Below, in pieces: positions 38,601 to 53,600 of a stretch of DNA of 64,000 bases. The notes under the pieces are model-generated. The model was not told where the DNA came from. It saw nothing but the letters and a program-made list of their open reading frames with translations, and did not search any database. Every line of letters starts with the position of its first letter. The first letter of the stretch is position 1. The stretch is from Bettongia penicillata ogilbyi (Eukaryota; Chordata; Mammalia; Diprotodontia; Potoroidae), in NCBI GenBank assembly GCA_023548195.1, contig JAJHZJ010000121.1, forward strand, positions 1,922,220 to 1,986,219, read 5' to 3'. A program made the position numbers and the translations under genes.

Positions 38601-41600
38601 AGTACTTGACCTTATCTGCAAAATGAAGGCGTTGGAATCAGTGCTCTCAGTGCCTTCTAACTCTAAACTTAGGAGTCTATGATCCCTTTTTTGCAGGGGG
38701 GACTACAGGCGAGAAATATTGCATATGCTGCCACACAGAGTGGAAATACTGGTTAACTTGATTTGTCCACTCCCCTCACACTTTTTTTTCTCCTTCCTTA
38801 CAACATATTCTTCACACTGAGCAAAAAAGGGAGGGAGGTATAGGTAAGAAAATATTTAATAATTTTACATGTATGCATGTGTCTATACATATACATAAAT
38901 ATATATGTATATATGTATACACACACATATACATATACATGCACCTCTTTGTGTCTAATGGTAGCAATCTCTAAAGTGGGAAAGAGAAAGAGGAACAAAA
39001 AAGAAATTTACCCGATAATTTTCTTGTATACTTGAAAGAACTAGCCAGTTGTGCATAGTAGATTTGCAGTTTCATGTGTAATCATCTTTTTTATTGTATT
39101 CTATTATGGAAATGCTTATTTTATTCCATAAATTAAAAAGAAAATAAATTTTAAAAGAATATATTAATTAACAAATTTGAAAAAATGTCTCTATGACAGC
39201 TCCAAATAAATACTTCATGTTAGTAAATCTTTCCCTTCCCAGTTGAGATAAAAAGCCATCTAAAACAAAGAACCCAAAACTTGATACATAGACTCCTTTA
39301 AGTAAAAAAATATATTAAATTCAATGGTTCCTTTTCAATATACTGAGCTTAAGAACTGATCAATGAACAACCCAACTATAACTTAATAAATGGTCTTTGA
39401 GAATTACTGCAACTGGGATAAACCTGCAGTTGTCCTCAAGAGCTCCTCCAAACTTTGCTAGGTTGGTTCTCCAACAATAAAAGTCATTTTCTATCTTAGT
39501 AGGACCAACCAGAGCTTGTGCTTAATTCACAGTGTTGGAGATCCCAGAGCTATTTCAATGATATAGGGCAGTGGCTCTTAACCTGAGGTCCATGGATAGA
39601 TTTCCATGATCCATGAACTTGGGGGAAAAAATTCTTCATTTCGCTATAATTGACTTTCCATCATTCTGAGAAGGGAGTCTACAGGCTTCACCAGACAGCC
39701 AAAGGGATCCATAATACAAAAAAGGTTAAGGACCCCTGGATTAGATTCTGGTCCCTAAGGTCTTTTCCATCTCTATGATCCTGGGTCTATGATTAAAAGG
39801 GGCCATGCCTTGAGTAAATACTTGAAGAGGCCTATTCATTGAATGGGTATATCTCACTCAAAGTGAGAATATGAAAAGACCTTAGCCTAAAATGGCCAGG
39901 ATCTCACATTGCATCCTGCACCATCTCCAGTCATGCTGATGAGTATCGAGCCACTGGACCCAGATGGCTCTGGAGGAGAAGGTGAGGTTGGTGACCTTGC
40001 ACAGCCCTCCCTCACTCAAATCAAAGTCAGTTGCAAGTCATGTCATCATCTTGATGCCATGATCCTTTCAAACACAACAACAATGATCTGCACCAGGTCA
40101 TTCAGTGTTTTCTTGAGTACTCACAGTGACAAGATGCTTATTACTTCCCCAAGAAGCTTGATCCAATAGGAATGTCTCTGGCCTCCCTAGAAGAGGTATC
40201 CTTTGGTCCCAGGTCTGCCTTCTGGGACCAGTTCCTAGGATATTTCCCAAGGGACCCCTTTCAATTTCTTCAAGACCACATGGAGGAGGGAACAGCAAAT
40301 ATCTAGTGGTGAAGTTGCAGTCCTTAAACCACTTTTCTCCAGTGCATCCCACTGAGTTTCTCTGCAGTCCTCAAGGTCTCTCTCTCTTGCAGACTCACTT
40401 CTTTGGCTTCTTGGATGTCTGTACTTTCTCCTCTCAGCCAGAAGAAATGTTTCTGTAAACATCTATTTCTTCCTACCCATACCCCTTATCATTATTCACA
40501 GATATGTAAACTTTGATTGAAAAAAAATACATTTTTATTTCAATATTATTGGTTTCCTTTGTAATTCTATGTGTTTTATTCACTAAAAAAATTATTCTGA
40601 GAAGGAGGTCCATAGGCTTCATCAGATTGCCAAAGGGGTCTCTGATACAAAGAAGGTTAAGGCACTGTAGTAGAGTGTTGGACAGTTAAGTGGAACATAG
40701 ATAGAGTGCTGGACCTGGAGTCAGGCAGATTGCTCTTCAAAATTGGGCCTCAGACCCTTATGAAGTGTATGACCCCTGGGTAAGTCACTTAACCCTGCTT
40801 GCCTCCCTTTCCTCATCTGTAAAATGAGCTGGAGAAGAAAATGGCAAATCACTCCAGTATCTTTGTGGAGAGAACTCCAAATAGGTTCACAAAAAGTCAG
40901 ACATGACTGAAAAACACTAAACCACAAAGCAGAACTTTAATAGAAGCAATTATACAACTGACTTCCTGATACTGACTCCTTCTTGCAGCCAATTCCACAT
41001 GTCCTAGTCAATCATCGTAATCATTTTGACATGTTAATTTTATTTACTCCTTTAACACTGATCCTCAGTGATGTCTGTAGTTCTCTACCTCATTCTTAAC
41101 AGATTTGGGGATCATGTCTACTGTATTTACCTCATGGAACTGCCTATTTTTTAAGAAAGTTAATTTATCATGACGACATATTCCTCGTTAATTGACTGTG
41201 AATCTGTCTGAGTTTTTAACATATCAGCTTTTCATCAACCTATTTGAATGTCTTTTTCCACAATTAATAGATTTTTGCATTCTTATTTTTTCAGTTTGGG
41301 TTAGATTTTTTCTAGCTATTAATGCACTTATTTATGCTTAGTCTTTTAAAATAATGTAACGTAATATAGTCATATAAGTCTGTAACATAAAACCATAATA
41401 TATTTTTTTGGATTTCTCCATTGATTGAGATCTCTCATTTTTGATTACTTGATCCGTTTCTTCATTCTGGATTCAATTCACTACTGGTTTATTAAGTTTG
41501 TCTTCATAAAAATCAGATCTATTTTTTATTAATTTGATAATTCTTTATGTATTTTCTTTGCTTTTTTTCATATGTATTAGTTCTCCAGCCACAAATTCAA

Positions 41601-44600
41601 GTTGCTAGTTCTAGTTAACTGATATAATTTGTTTCAATCTCAGATTTTTATATGCTATGTTTATAATATCATTATGCTATTAAATCTGTAATTTAATGAA
41701 AAAATTGGTATACACCTCATTTTCTCCACATAATTTGTAAGCCTATACATGCCTTCTGATATTATTTTCTTGTCAGTTGTTTCTGAATTTTTTTTTAGGG
41801 TAGAATTGTGATGATCAATGCAGAGAACTCCCAGTGAGGAAATTGCCTCTTCTAATACAGAAGAGCTACAGTTCTGCTACTGACAGTGTTAGAGCATTAA
41901 CTAGAGCACTGAGATAAGGAAACTTGTCTGGGATCATATAGACAATATAACACTTTTTAAAATGTGCTTGAAATTTTTTTATTGATGTCCTATATGCATT
42001 TTGGAATGTTTCTTATTTTAAAAAATAGTACACATTCTCTATATTTTTCATTAAGTTCTCTCCACAATAATCCAATTTCTACATCATTCTATCTATAGCA
42101 TGATTTCTGATCTTTGCTTTATTTTATCATATCCCATTGGTGTTAAAACTTATTGATTTTCTAATTTTTTAGAACTCTATTAATGCTTCCTTTATAAATG
42201 TAGTTGCTATTCAATTAGGTACCTATATGTTTAATATTGATGTTCTGTTAATGAAACACTTAAGCATGTTATAAAATTCCCTTATCCCAATGTTTCCTAT
42301 TTCTACTGGAGTCTAATATTATGGCTACTCTTGATCTCCCAAAACTGGCTCAAGCATAGTAAATTTTAGTTTATCGTGCTAGAGCAATAAGTATTTGTGC
42401 TCTAACATTGCTGCTTGGAGGCCACATTGTTGGATTGTGTTGAATGCCCTTAAATATCTTTTCTTCTAAATAGGACAACTCAATTTATTTACATTAAATT
42501 TTATTATAATAATTAAACTCTATTTATCTTTTATCATATTTTGATAAAATCATTTCATCAGAAAGCAATAGGAACTTTCACTTCATCAGTATTAATTCTA
42601 TACATACAAGTATATACAACTCAATATAGTTCTATTTTAGACTATTCACTCTAGATTTCATTTGAAATCGAGATTTTCCAGTCCTTTCTTCTTTTCTCCC
42701 CCAATATAACCTCTACTTCTGCTTGACTGGGGAATGTTGTTTAGGGATCTACCCATCTAATCTTTGCTCCATTTTTATATTTTTTTCAGACTTTTTCAAT
42801 GTATTGATCAGTTTTGCTGATTTTAAAAATATTTTTCTTCTCATTTTTTCCTCAAAAATATTATTTCTTACATGGATGGTTGTGTGGGACAGAAGGGATA
42901 TGGGGAAAAATTTAGGTGATGTAAAAGTAAAAAATACTAATACAATTTTATTTATTAAAAAAAAATGGTTTTTCTGAGGAGCTGGTTTGGAAATTACCTA
43001 TCAGAATATTATATTGTTTTTCTTGTATGTTTTTTTTTTTTGGTACAAAAACTGTGTTGGCTCAATGAGGAATTTTTCATGTGATCACTTTCTACTTAGC
43101 TATTATGAAACCAACCTTGTTGTCTTCAAGCACAACAATATCCAGATGAACTGCACTGGAAGTTTACTCTTATTGGTGTCCTATGAATTCTGTTGATTTT
43201 CAAATTGTCTTTTCTATTTTTCCCCCAGGAAATACTTGTACTATTTTCTGAATGATCATATTCTTTTCTTAAATTTTCAAGGAAAAACTTCTGGTTCATA
43301 TGGTGTATGGGAGCAGGGAGATTGGAATGTCAACTAACCTCCTTTGTTTTAAATAAGTTGCATTGTGGATTAAAAACTAATGAATAATTTTTTTTTTATA
43401 AGTTTCTCTGAGATTTGTTATATAACTATTAAGGGACTAGAATGTAGAGATAAAATTGAGTAGAAATTGAGTCCAGATTTCTCTTCCTAGCCTGAGCTGC
43501 AAGAAGGGGAAAGCACTTTTTATTACTGTAAGATAAATAGCAAGGGGGAAAAGGAAAGGTTCATGAACTCAGAGGTAGCACTGAAAAGAAAGAAAGCACT
43601 GAAGTCATCTAGTCAAGCCCCCTCATTTTACAGTCGAGGAAACTGAGGACAACAGAGATTAAGAGACTTGGTCTAAATTGACATATTTTCTAGTTAGCAG
43701 AGCTGGCATTCCAATTCAAGCTCTGACTCCCAGTTTAATGTGCAATAATGTGATTTTGCCATTCAAGAAGAAGTAGGAACCCTATGGGTCAAGATTTTTT
43801 ACCTCTGAGTAGGGGTGTTATGATTGTAGAAATCAGACTTCCAGCATTGATGGCCAGATAAAAGATGGAAAAAAATCTGTTTCTTTGTTTTTCCTGTATT
43901 GTAAAGGATATTGAAAAAAACATGAGCACAAATTGATAGCAACTGTTAAGGACAAAAACCAATTGGTTGTCTGACATTAGCTCATCTTCTATCACTGTAT
44001 ACGTTACTCAAGGCATACTTGAAAAACACAAGTGGCTGATGGAACTTGTGTCAATGGAATTTTATTCCTAGACATATTGATACAATCATCCATTTTCAAC
44101 AAAGGACCCATACCTGATTTTCTTCAAACTGATCTCCACCAAATGCTGACACACAAGGTTTTATTCCACCGGTACCAAAAGCAATCAGGATAAGTCCCAC
44201 CATTGACAAAGATCTAAGAAAAGGAATTAACTTTTAAAAACATCCATTCCTTAAAGGTAGAGGGTCTCTTTTTTGCTCTTAACAATCCTCTCTTTCTGAA
44301 ATATTTGATATGGTGACACAGAAGAGGCTCAAATACTTATTGAAGAAAGTGATATTCTGATTCCTACAAATTTTGTCTACAATATCTTAGTAGCATATAA
44401 TAAATTTTCTCTACTCCCAGGAAACAGCCTATCTAGAGAAATGACATAAGCATACTGTACCTAATGCCTCTGAATGGTTCCATGAAAATGGGACTAAGCA
44501 AGGTGACATTATAAGAGATAGTTAAATTCCATAGCTACAACATTTATTTGAAAGGGGTATACTTGAATAGCTAACACTTGGACAAAATCAGCTTAAAATC

Positions 44601-47600
44601 AGCCATTGGGGAGCCATTAGAATTAATAGTGCTGGGGTGGTAGGTGGGTCTATTTGGCTATATTAACAGATACAAAATGTTGAGATCTATATAGAAAGTT
44701 ACCAGAGGAACACCTGAGGTTTACAGGTAGAATGCTGAAGTGCTAAGAGATGGTTGATTCAAAGACAGGAGATGAATTTTTAAGTAGCTTTCTTGAAGTA
44801 GAATGGGAAAAGTGACTCACTTTTTTCCTAGTAATCACCAGATCTTCTCAAGTAAAGACTGTAACTCAAATGAGTTTAGACTGACTTCTTAGGAAGAAAA
44901 TCTATTGATTATTTCTAGGGATCTGACAATGATTCCCACAAGAACCGAGAAAGTCCTAAGTATTAATCTAACAAGTTGTATGGGGGTAGGTAGACCAAAG
45001 CTGGAACTTGGGGATTAGGAAGTCAAATATCCCTGACTCCCCTTATGTAAGATACTGTAGATGCTGGGTAAACTGATGGGACAGTGACCTAAAATTATGG
45101 AATACAGCCTAAAAGCTTTTTAAATGTATGTGACTTTTCTTTTTGCTTTCTTGATCATATCCAAATAGCCACAACTTAACAACTTGTCACGAATTAGGTA
45201 ACGAGGTAGCATAACGGATAAAGGGCTGAACTTTGAGTCAGAAAACCTCAGTTTGAATTCTGCCTTAGATTTATTAGCTGTGTTACTCTGGGAAAGTCAA
45301 TTAACTCTATCTCTGGGGATAATGGCACCTGTTCACCAGGTTGCTGTAAGGATCAAATGAGCTAACATTTGTAAACCTTAGAATGCTATGAAATACTAGC
45401 TAATATTAATATTATTATTACTGACAAAAAAAATAGTCCCTAAATACGGACAGCTTACGTAAAGTAACTGACATCATTACAAAACAGGTCCTCACATCAA
45501 AATATGATGGATAGACTGGGATAGTCTCTGTGGATTGGTTAAAGATTCTTGGGATAGGGAATCCCAATTGTAGGGTGGAGTACAGAATAGCAATCACATT
45601 GTCATACAATGGCAGAGGTTAGGGCAGTATTATTTTGGGGTCCAGATGCAATTTCATGAGTGTAGGGATTCTCAGTGAAAAGATTCCTTCCGCTGATACA
45701 GACTGACATTTCATCTATGACTGTCCGAGAGTTCTCAAAAATCCTAATAGGTTAAATAACTTATGTTAAACTCTAGAGATGGCCGAGATGAAGTACCTCA
45801 CATTCTCTCTCAATGCTTTTTCTTAATAAAAAAGTTTTTTTTTTTAACTAGAGTTCAAAACAAGTTAATGCCAACAAACCAGCAAGTTTTAGTCAGGACA
45901 TTCAGCTATATATAAATGAAAACTGAGGCTAAATTATTTGTTTTATATTAAAGATATTCACCAAGCACCTTGTAAGCCAGGAAAAACCTGGAGGAAAGCC
46001 AAGAAGTTATTATCCGAAAGTAAAAATTTCTAAAATTTTTTGTTTTTCTGGCTTACTGGCAATAGAGGCTTTTAAATGTTACATTTCCTTTGGAAGTGAT
46101 GTTAAGTGTTATTAGTATTAGCATAAAAAAACTGCTATTACTCGAATGATCACCGTGGAAAGTAAATTAAGGTATCTAATATTTTTGAAGGAACAATTTT
46201 TTTCCAGCTTGGCTTGTCTAGACTGCAAAGCAGATTAGTTCTCAGCTGCTTTCTATGGATTTATGAAAACAATATACAACAAAGGACACTATTAGGCCCT
46301 TGGTCATTAGGCCACACCCCAGTGAAGAGAAAATTAATTGAGTCTAGAAAAAGTTAGCATTTGACATAAACATTGAAGTAAGCAAGAAGGTGCCACATAA
46401 ACATTGCAAAAGATCCCTGTGTTTGCCAAGCTGCTTATTACTAGGAATCTTTCAATTGCCTCAAGGACAGCATGATCACAATACAAATTGCTTGTTTATG
46501 ACTAAGACATGGAGTTAGGTGGAACATCAAAACCAGAGGACAGAAAATACCATCTGACATCAAAATGATGATATATTCAAGGTTCAACTTATGATTGAGA
46601 GGCATGGTCTCTTTTATTTCTGTAAGTTAACTGTGAAAGAACAGGCACATTTTTAGCTGGGAAGAGTGAAGTAAGTTAAATGGATAAAGCTGGAAAACAT
46701 ATATAGGAAAATAAGTTTCAACTTACACATGCAATGAAATGTTATCAGGGTTTCCATCATGGTTAGAATCCGAGAGGTCATTAATGGAACTTATGGCAAG
46801 GACCACTTGTCCCAAAGTATAAACAATGGACAATGAGATGATTGTTCTTTAAAACAAAGAAAAAGTTGGGATAAGAAGATCTACCTATACTTGCAAACTT
46901 TTCCCTAGTCCAAAAAGACCCATTTCATAAACATCAATTGCTCATGAAACTGTAAGTTCTTTTGAGATCTTTTATAACTATCTGCCTCATATGATGGCAA
47001 GTATATGGAACATGCCTCTTGAATTGAACAGAGCATTAGCAAAGCATACTTTTTATTTCAGTGTGATTAAAATCAAACATTCCAGCCTCTGCACCTTTGC
47101 TCAAGTAATTCTTCTAAGAATGCCTTCCTACACTTCCTTCATTTCCCAACTCAAGCCCTCCCACTTTCTTTGGCTGCCTATAGCATAGTCTCATTTAATA
47201 AAAGTTAATACATTCTGTTTTTGTGTTTCAATGTTTACAACTCCAGTGAAATTATAAGACCTATGAGGAAAGATGTCCTATGTATCCATCCTTACTGCCC
47301 TTGAACATGGTGCCCTACACATAACATATGCTTAAATGTTGTTTCATTACTTAAAGAATGTTAAAGCTTAACTCTCTATACAAAAAAGAAAAAGTACATA
47401 TACTTTGCTAAGTCCATATCTCCCATAGCCTAAAAAGGATACTATCTGAATTGATAAAGAATCTCCTTAAATAAAAAATAGAAACTACTCACTTGAATTT
47501 TCCCAGCCATGAGTCAGCAATAAGAGCTCCAAGGATTGGTGTTAGATAGCATAGAGCAACAAATGTGTGATAGATGGCAGTAGACAGGTTATCTTCCCAT

Positions 47601-50600
47601 TGAAAGAAACGTTGGAAATACAGAACTAGAATTGCTGTACATGGAGGGGGCAAGGAGTGGAAAAAGGAAATGTTCAAATATTCAAGACAAGCATTTGTTG
47701 AAGCTAACAGAAGAGTGTGAATTCAAATAGTTACCTCTCATTCCATAGTAGGAAAATCTTTCACAGAATTCATTGGCAATAATGAAAAAGATGCTTACAG
47801 GGTAACCGAGGCAACTCTGAAGAGGAAGGGGAGACAATATTCAACTTACACAACTGAAATGTGTATCATGGACCATAGAATATCTCACATTAGCGTTCTC
47901 AGAGAAGAGACAGCTATAGTTACTTATTCAAAGCTCCAAAGTTTTGCAACAATCCAGAGTTTAAAAATTCAAATTCTTTGTCAAATCATTTCACACTTAC
48001 TATAAACTGGTCTAGGAAAAAAGTTTATTCACCGAGTTTATGAATAAAATATTTGATATAAATTAACTAGTCAATATAATCTCTTCATAATTAAAAAGGA
48101 ATAGGTATTGAAGACTACTTGATAATTATCAATAAAAATTTAAGGATACCTTCTATGCAACATGACTAATGAGAAAATGTGTTTAATTAGAATGTAAGTG
48201 TAGAACTCTTACAAGATTTCATGCTATCTCAGGGAGGGAGGGAAAAGGGAGAGGGAGAAAATTTAAAACTTATGGAAGTGATTGTTGAAAACTGAAAACA
48301 AATAAATTAATTCAATTTTTAAAATTCAAGAATATAACAGAATTATTTACATATATGAAAGTCTTAAAAAAGGAAGACATTAAGCAATAACTGAAATGAC
48401 ATACTCACCAATGATTTGGTGGTCCCTAAAATGAGAGAAAAAATATTCAGTTAAGACCAGGAAGTCAAATAAAAGATTTCTAAATATTTTATATATTAAT
48501 CTCCTAAATACTGAAACATAAATTCAAATGTATTGTTCAGTGACTGGGTAACTTGGGTTACTGTGAAAACAATGTGTATGATGTTTCAGTTATGAAATAA
48601 TTCTTTCTAGAACACAATAAACAATTGTGCTACAGTTTTACTTTAATGCACTTTAGGCTCATTTTCCAAATGAAAAACAGAAATAAAGATCTTTGATTTG
48701 TGTCACTGATTAGGGTAGTTTCAATAAGTTTCAATTTCAAAACCTAGTCACAAGGGAATTAATGAAAGAAAAACTCAAAATTTAACCATGTTTGTCCCAC
48801 TTACAAACATACAAATCAAACTGTGAAATATTCTGGGTTCCATTTTTTTTCTTGAAAAAGGAAGAGCGCATTATACCTATGATATGATTGTTTTTACCTT
48901 AAAAAAGACCAAAGCAACATTCTGTCTTGGTGACCCTTGATTTACTTAGTGTAAGATACAAGTGAGATTCCCAGATTTCTAAAGAGTCATACTCCTTGTC
49001 CCATAATCCTTTTGTAGGTTTATAGAACCTAATTATGCCCTGGTTTAAGTGGTATACTGAGAGGCTCATCAGGAAACTTAACCACTAGATTATCTGGAAG
49101 AGAACTGAATTGTTTTTCCACTTGGAAGAGGGTGCTCTGGCTACCACAGGAGGGATGGGGTGGGAAATGAGTGATGGCCTCCTAGCTACTTTAGAAGAAA
49201 CTCATAGAATCATATCATTCACTTTCATATTTAAATTAAGTACTATGTAGCTCAGTGGATAGAGAGATGAGTTTGAAATTTAAAAAATGTTGTAAAAAGG
49301 CTGATGTGAGGAACAAAAAAAAAAAAGGTATTTGTAAAAAAGTGCTTAGCACAGTGTCGGATACAGACTAGGTGCTACGTAGATAGCGTTTTTTGGTTTT
49401 TTGTCCATCCCTGTCCTCTCAGTGTGAAGACTGGAAAGACTGGGAGCTGGGAACTGAGGTTGCAACCCTGGGTCGCTAGGGAGATTGTGGTACCATTGCT
49501 TCCTGATAGACTGAGGGAAAAACAGATTCAAGGAGAGGAAAGAAAAAGTTTAGCGTCTGACCTGAATTGTTATTGATGACTACGGACTATGTCTAATAAG
49601 AAGTTGGAGATAGAGGACTAGAGATACATGAGAAGTTTGGGCTGGAGATATAACTTGAGGAGGCATCTGCATAGATGTGATATGGAAACAGATGGGTTCA
49701 ATAAGGCAGTCTAACATATAGAAACAAGAGATAAAGAGGCCAGAGAGAATGACAAGTTGCTATGAGAAAGGAACACAGCCAGGAGAAAAGTGTTAGAGAA
49801 GTCAAGGGAAGATTTTTGGTACTGAAATCTGCAGAAAGGTTGTGGTAGATGAAGAATGAAAAAATGCCATTGAACAATAAAGAGAAGAGTGGTTTCCTTT
49901 AAGGGAGCAGTTTCAATACAGAGTTGAACCCCCTTATCACAGTTTTCATACATGATTGGACCTGTGACCTCATTGATACAGGTATGTTTCAATCAGTCAT
50001 CATAACCAATACTAAAGAAAGTCAAGTTACTAAACATGTCCATATTCTATCATGAAAAGACCCCTGAATTTGGCATCTGGAGGGCTTGGATTTTAATGGC
50101 TATATTGTTTTGAATAAGGCACTGATAAGATTTGGATAATCTGAGAATCAGTTTCCTTGTGTATAAAATGAAAATTATTGTAATAGGTCATCCTCAAGGT
50201 CTCTTCCAGCTCTAAAATATAAGAAACTTCAAGTAAAATCTGGGATTCAATACTTGACCTCTGGCATTGAAGGGAGGCTCCACCTATAACAAGTACTTCA
50301 AATAGTCACCTTTATAGCCCTCCTGAAGGGGAACATTCTTCATAAGAGAGATCAGAGATTATTGGACTCTACGTTTAAGAGAACCTCAGGGTACCTATTA
50401 CCTATAATTATGGTCAGCATTTCTTATCTTAATATACTAAAGGTAAACAGATTTATCAGGGACAGAAAGCTCAAGTGTGTACTTTGATATTTAAGTTTTT
50501 AAGCTTATGTGCTAGGTCATATTTTTTTCTTTGGTAACATGGTTTGTTCATAATTTTCAAACTTAAACATAACTTTCTCTGTGGGAAGGTGGTGCAAATA

Positions 50601-53600
50601 GACTGACAGGTGCATGTTCAGGGAAAAAAGATTTTGCCTAGACAGTTGGCCAACGAGCTGGACCCAAAATTTATAGGTAAGACATCAGGTGAATTTATCA
50701 TCTGGCAAGGTGCTCAGTATTTTCAGTAATCCAAAGCTATTCATTGCTGTGAAAAATAACCCTCAAATGCCCATTTTATCCAATCAATGCTCCATGGTGG
50801 CAAATCATAAAATATCACAACCCGAATCTAAAATACTAGTATCCCAAGGGTGATGAAAAGACATAATGAAAGGAGTAGGGCAGTATAACTTCAGTAATAA
50901 GATATCTAAAAGAGGGGGACTTGAGAAATAGAAGACATGTATAACTCAAGGGCTAAGTTTATACCCTTGAAAATACTTCAGACAACCAGACTATACACAT
51001 CCTAGTTAAGTTTTCCAGAAAGAAAAGCTTTTAGGAAGCTGATTTTTTTTAAACTTCCTGAAATAATAGTAGGGTCAGTGCAAATATCTTCTTAGGTAAC
51101 ATAAAACAATACATGATTTAACATGAAATACTTGAAATAGCAATGATAAACCCAGTTCTTAGGTTAGTTTGACCTAACACAAGGCATAAGGAAAATGTGA
51201 TGTTGTTCCAAGAGTAGGTGGGGCAAGTGGATTCTTAGAATATCAGGTGAAACTAAATCTCTGTCGGTGTTTTCAGACGGAGAGTAATAACAGGAAGGCA
51301 CTGAATTTCTAGGAGTTAGTAGTGAGTTTGATTTTTAGTACTTTCCTTGGGAATATTAAAATTATTGTCTTTTACAAGTGAACAGATAGGAGTAGGTAGC
51401 ATAGCAACATGGAGGTAGAACTGAAACTATGAATCAGCCTCTGATTAGAGGTTCTAATCACTTAGATTTTCGACAGAGATCTGAAACAACTGGTTTGCTG
51501 AACCCATAAACCCTTTGACATTTTGAAAAGTCACTACCAGTAGGAAGCACTAGGGGGTGTAGGGCTTCCCCACTCTCTACTTTTCAGACAATGGTAAATG
51601 ATCAACGTCCTATTTCCCTTCAGTATACTTTCTTCTTCCCCTTACTCCCTCTCCAAGGCAGTCTATCAAAATGAAAGGTGTTGGGAATCTTGGCATGGCT
51701 CTTTCCAAGAACAGTTAATCTCCTCTTGTTGAGGGTCAACTGCTAAGTGTAACATTCTAAAGCTAGTAGGTGAGGAATCTCATGGAAAAAAGGATGTTTC
51801 AAACATCTAGAGTATGTGGATTGGATCTATGATACAATTGAATCTTATGTCATGACTGAAAGGTTCTTAGAAAAATAGTCAATCCCAACATTCCGTGGAG
51901 AAGATGAGCAGAGACTTCTTTATTTTCATATGCTAAGAACCTACTACAGTGCCTTGCATACAATAGGCACTTAATAATTTTACGGCCATACTATTTTACG
52001 CAGCCCCAATTTGGTATGACTTTAGGCAGGCTGTTGTTTTTTGTTTTTGTTTTTGTTTTAGGTAAGGTTTTTATCTTTTAAGCTCTCTTCACTTACTAAG
52101 CAGTTTATCCATTTCCTCCCGATAGAATCTTCTCTCTTCGTTCAAGGTGCAGTTCAAACATTAGTTCCTGACTAAGCTCCTCTGTCAACTGATAGTGCCC
52201 TAGCACCCTATTTACCTTCCTAACTGCTATTATCTCAATGCTGATACATGTATTAATTCTCCCATTAGAATTCATACTCCTTGATGGGGATAGGGACAGT
52301 TCCTTTGTGTTTGTATCCCCTACACCTTGCATAGTGCTTGTCACATAATAGCAGCAGGAAGTGGAACACTAAATGCCTCAATATTACAAACACTAATAGG
52401 GATATGTTTGGACCTGTGAAAGTGTTGATAGAGGCTACTCCCAGGTGAGGAAATTCTTTCTACCAGAGCATGTCAGCACCTTCTCAGGAACTGATGGGTC
52501 TTAGAGTTACCTAAAGCAGTGAGGGGGTTAAGTGACTCAACTAGGCATATGCACCAGGGGTCATACATTAGGTATTTCTATCTGCCATGCTGCCTCTCAC
52601 CGACACACAGTCATCACAAATTCTTTTGTTTAGTAGTGTCTCTTCTTTTAAGTTCCCATCTCCCATTTTAAAATCAATAGTGGAAAAAAAAGGAAAAGGA
52701 CCTATATCTACAAAAATATTTATAGCAGCTCTTTTTGGGCTAGCATGAATTAGAAATTGAGAGGATGCTCATCCACAGGGGAATGGCTGAACCAGTCAGT
52801 TAGGTACATGCTTATGATGGAATGTTGTGGTTGAGTTGTTTCTGACATGTCCAACTCTCTGTGACCCCATTTGGGGTTTTCTTGGCAAAGATACTGGAGT
52901 AGTTTGCCATTTCCTTCTCCAGAACATTTTACTGATGAGGAAATGAGGAAAACAGGTTTAAGTAAAGTGAAATGAACAGAATGAGGAGAATATTGTACAT
53001 AGTGACAGCAATATTGTACAATGATGAACTGTGAATGATTTAGCTATTTTCAGAAATACAATGATCCACGACAATTCTGAAGGATTTATGATGAAAAATG
53101 ATATCCACCTCCAGAGAAAGAACAGATGGAGTCTGAATGCAGATTGAAGCACTCTTTTGAACTTTTGCACAAATACATTCTACATCAAATTGCTTGTTTT
53201 CTCAAGGAGGGAAGAGGAGAAGGTGGAAGAGAGAATTTGGAACTCAAAATTTTAAGAAATGAACATCAAAAATTTGTATTTACATGTAATTGAGGAAAAA
53301 AAGAAAAATTAAATGTAATTCTCCTCCAAAAAGTCCGATTGTTAACAAGACATAACTAATTTTGAAGCAGATCTTTCATTTCCCTTGACTACTTTTTTTA
53401 AAGAATGAAACCAATCACAAACAGTAAAATGAATGGTCAGCAAAGAGAAACAGCGTGAATAATGCCCAAAGTAGACAATTTAGAATGACTAGCTATTAAA
53501 AGAGTGACTTTTCTCAGGGACACACTGTAAGTTACAGTATAAAGCCTTTAAAAATAGCCCAGGACTAGGGTATTTATTCCTTCTGATGATCAATTATTAG

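Larger units (their letters stand above)
36564..43802. other. SLC15A1 intron 7
   Basis: 7.24 kb, the second largest intron. Listed transposons cover roughly half. An L1-like 3' tail is possible at 38335-38405 (AGAATTTGGTGTTGAAAATA). 36600-38200, 38950-39550 and 42500-43590 contain nothing I can name. Confidence 0.45.
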
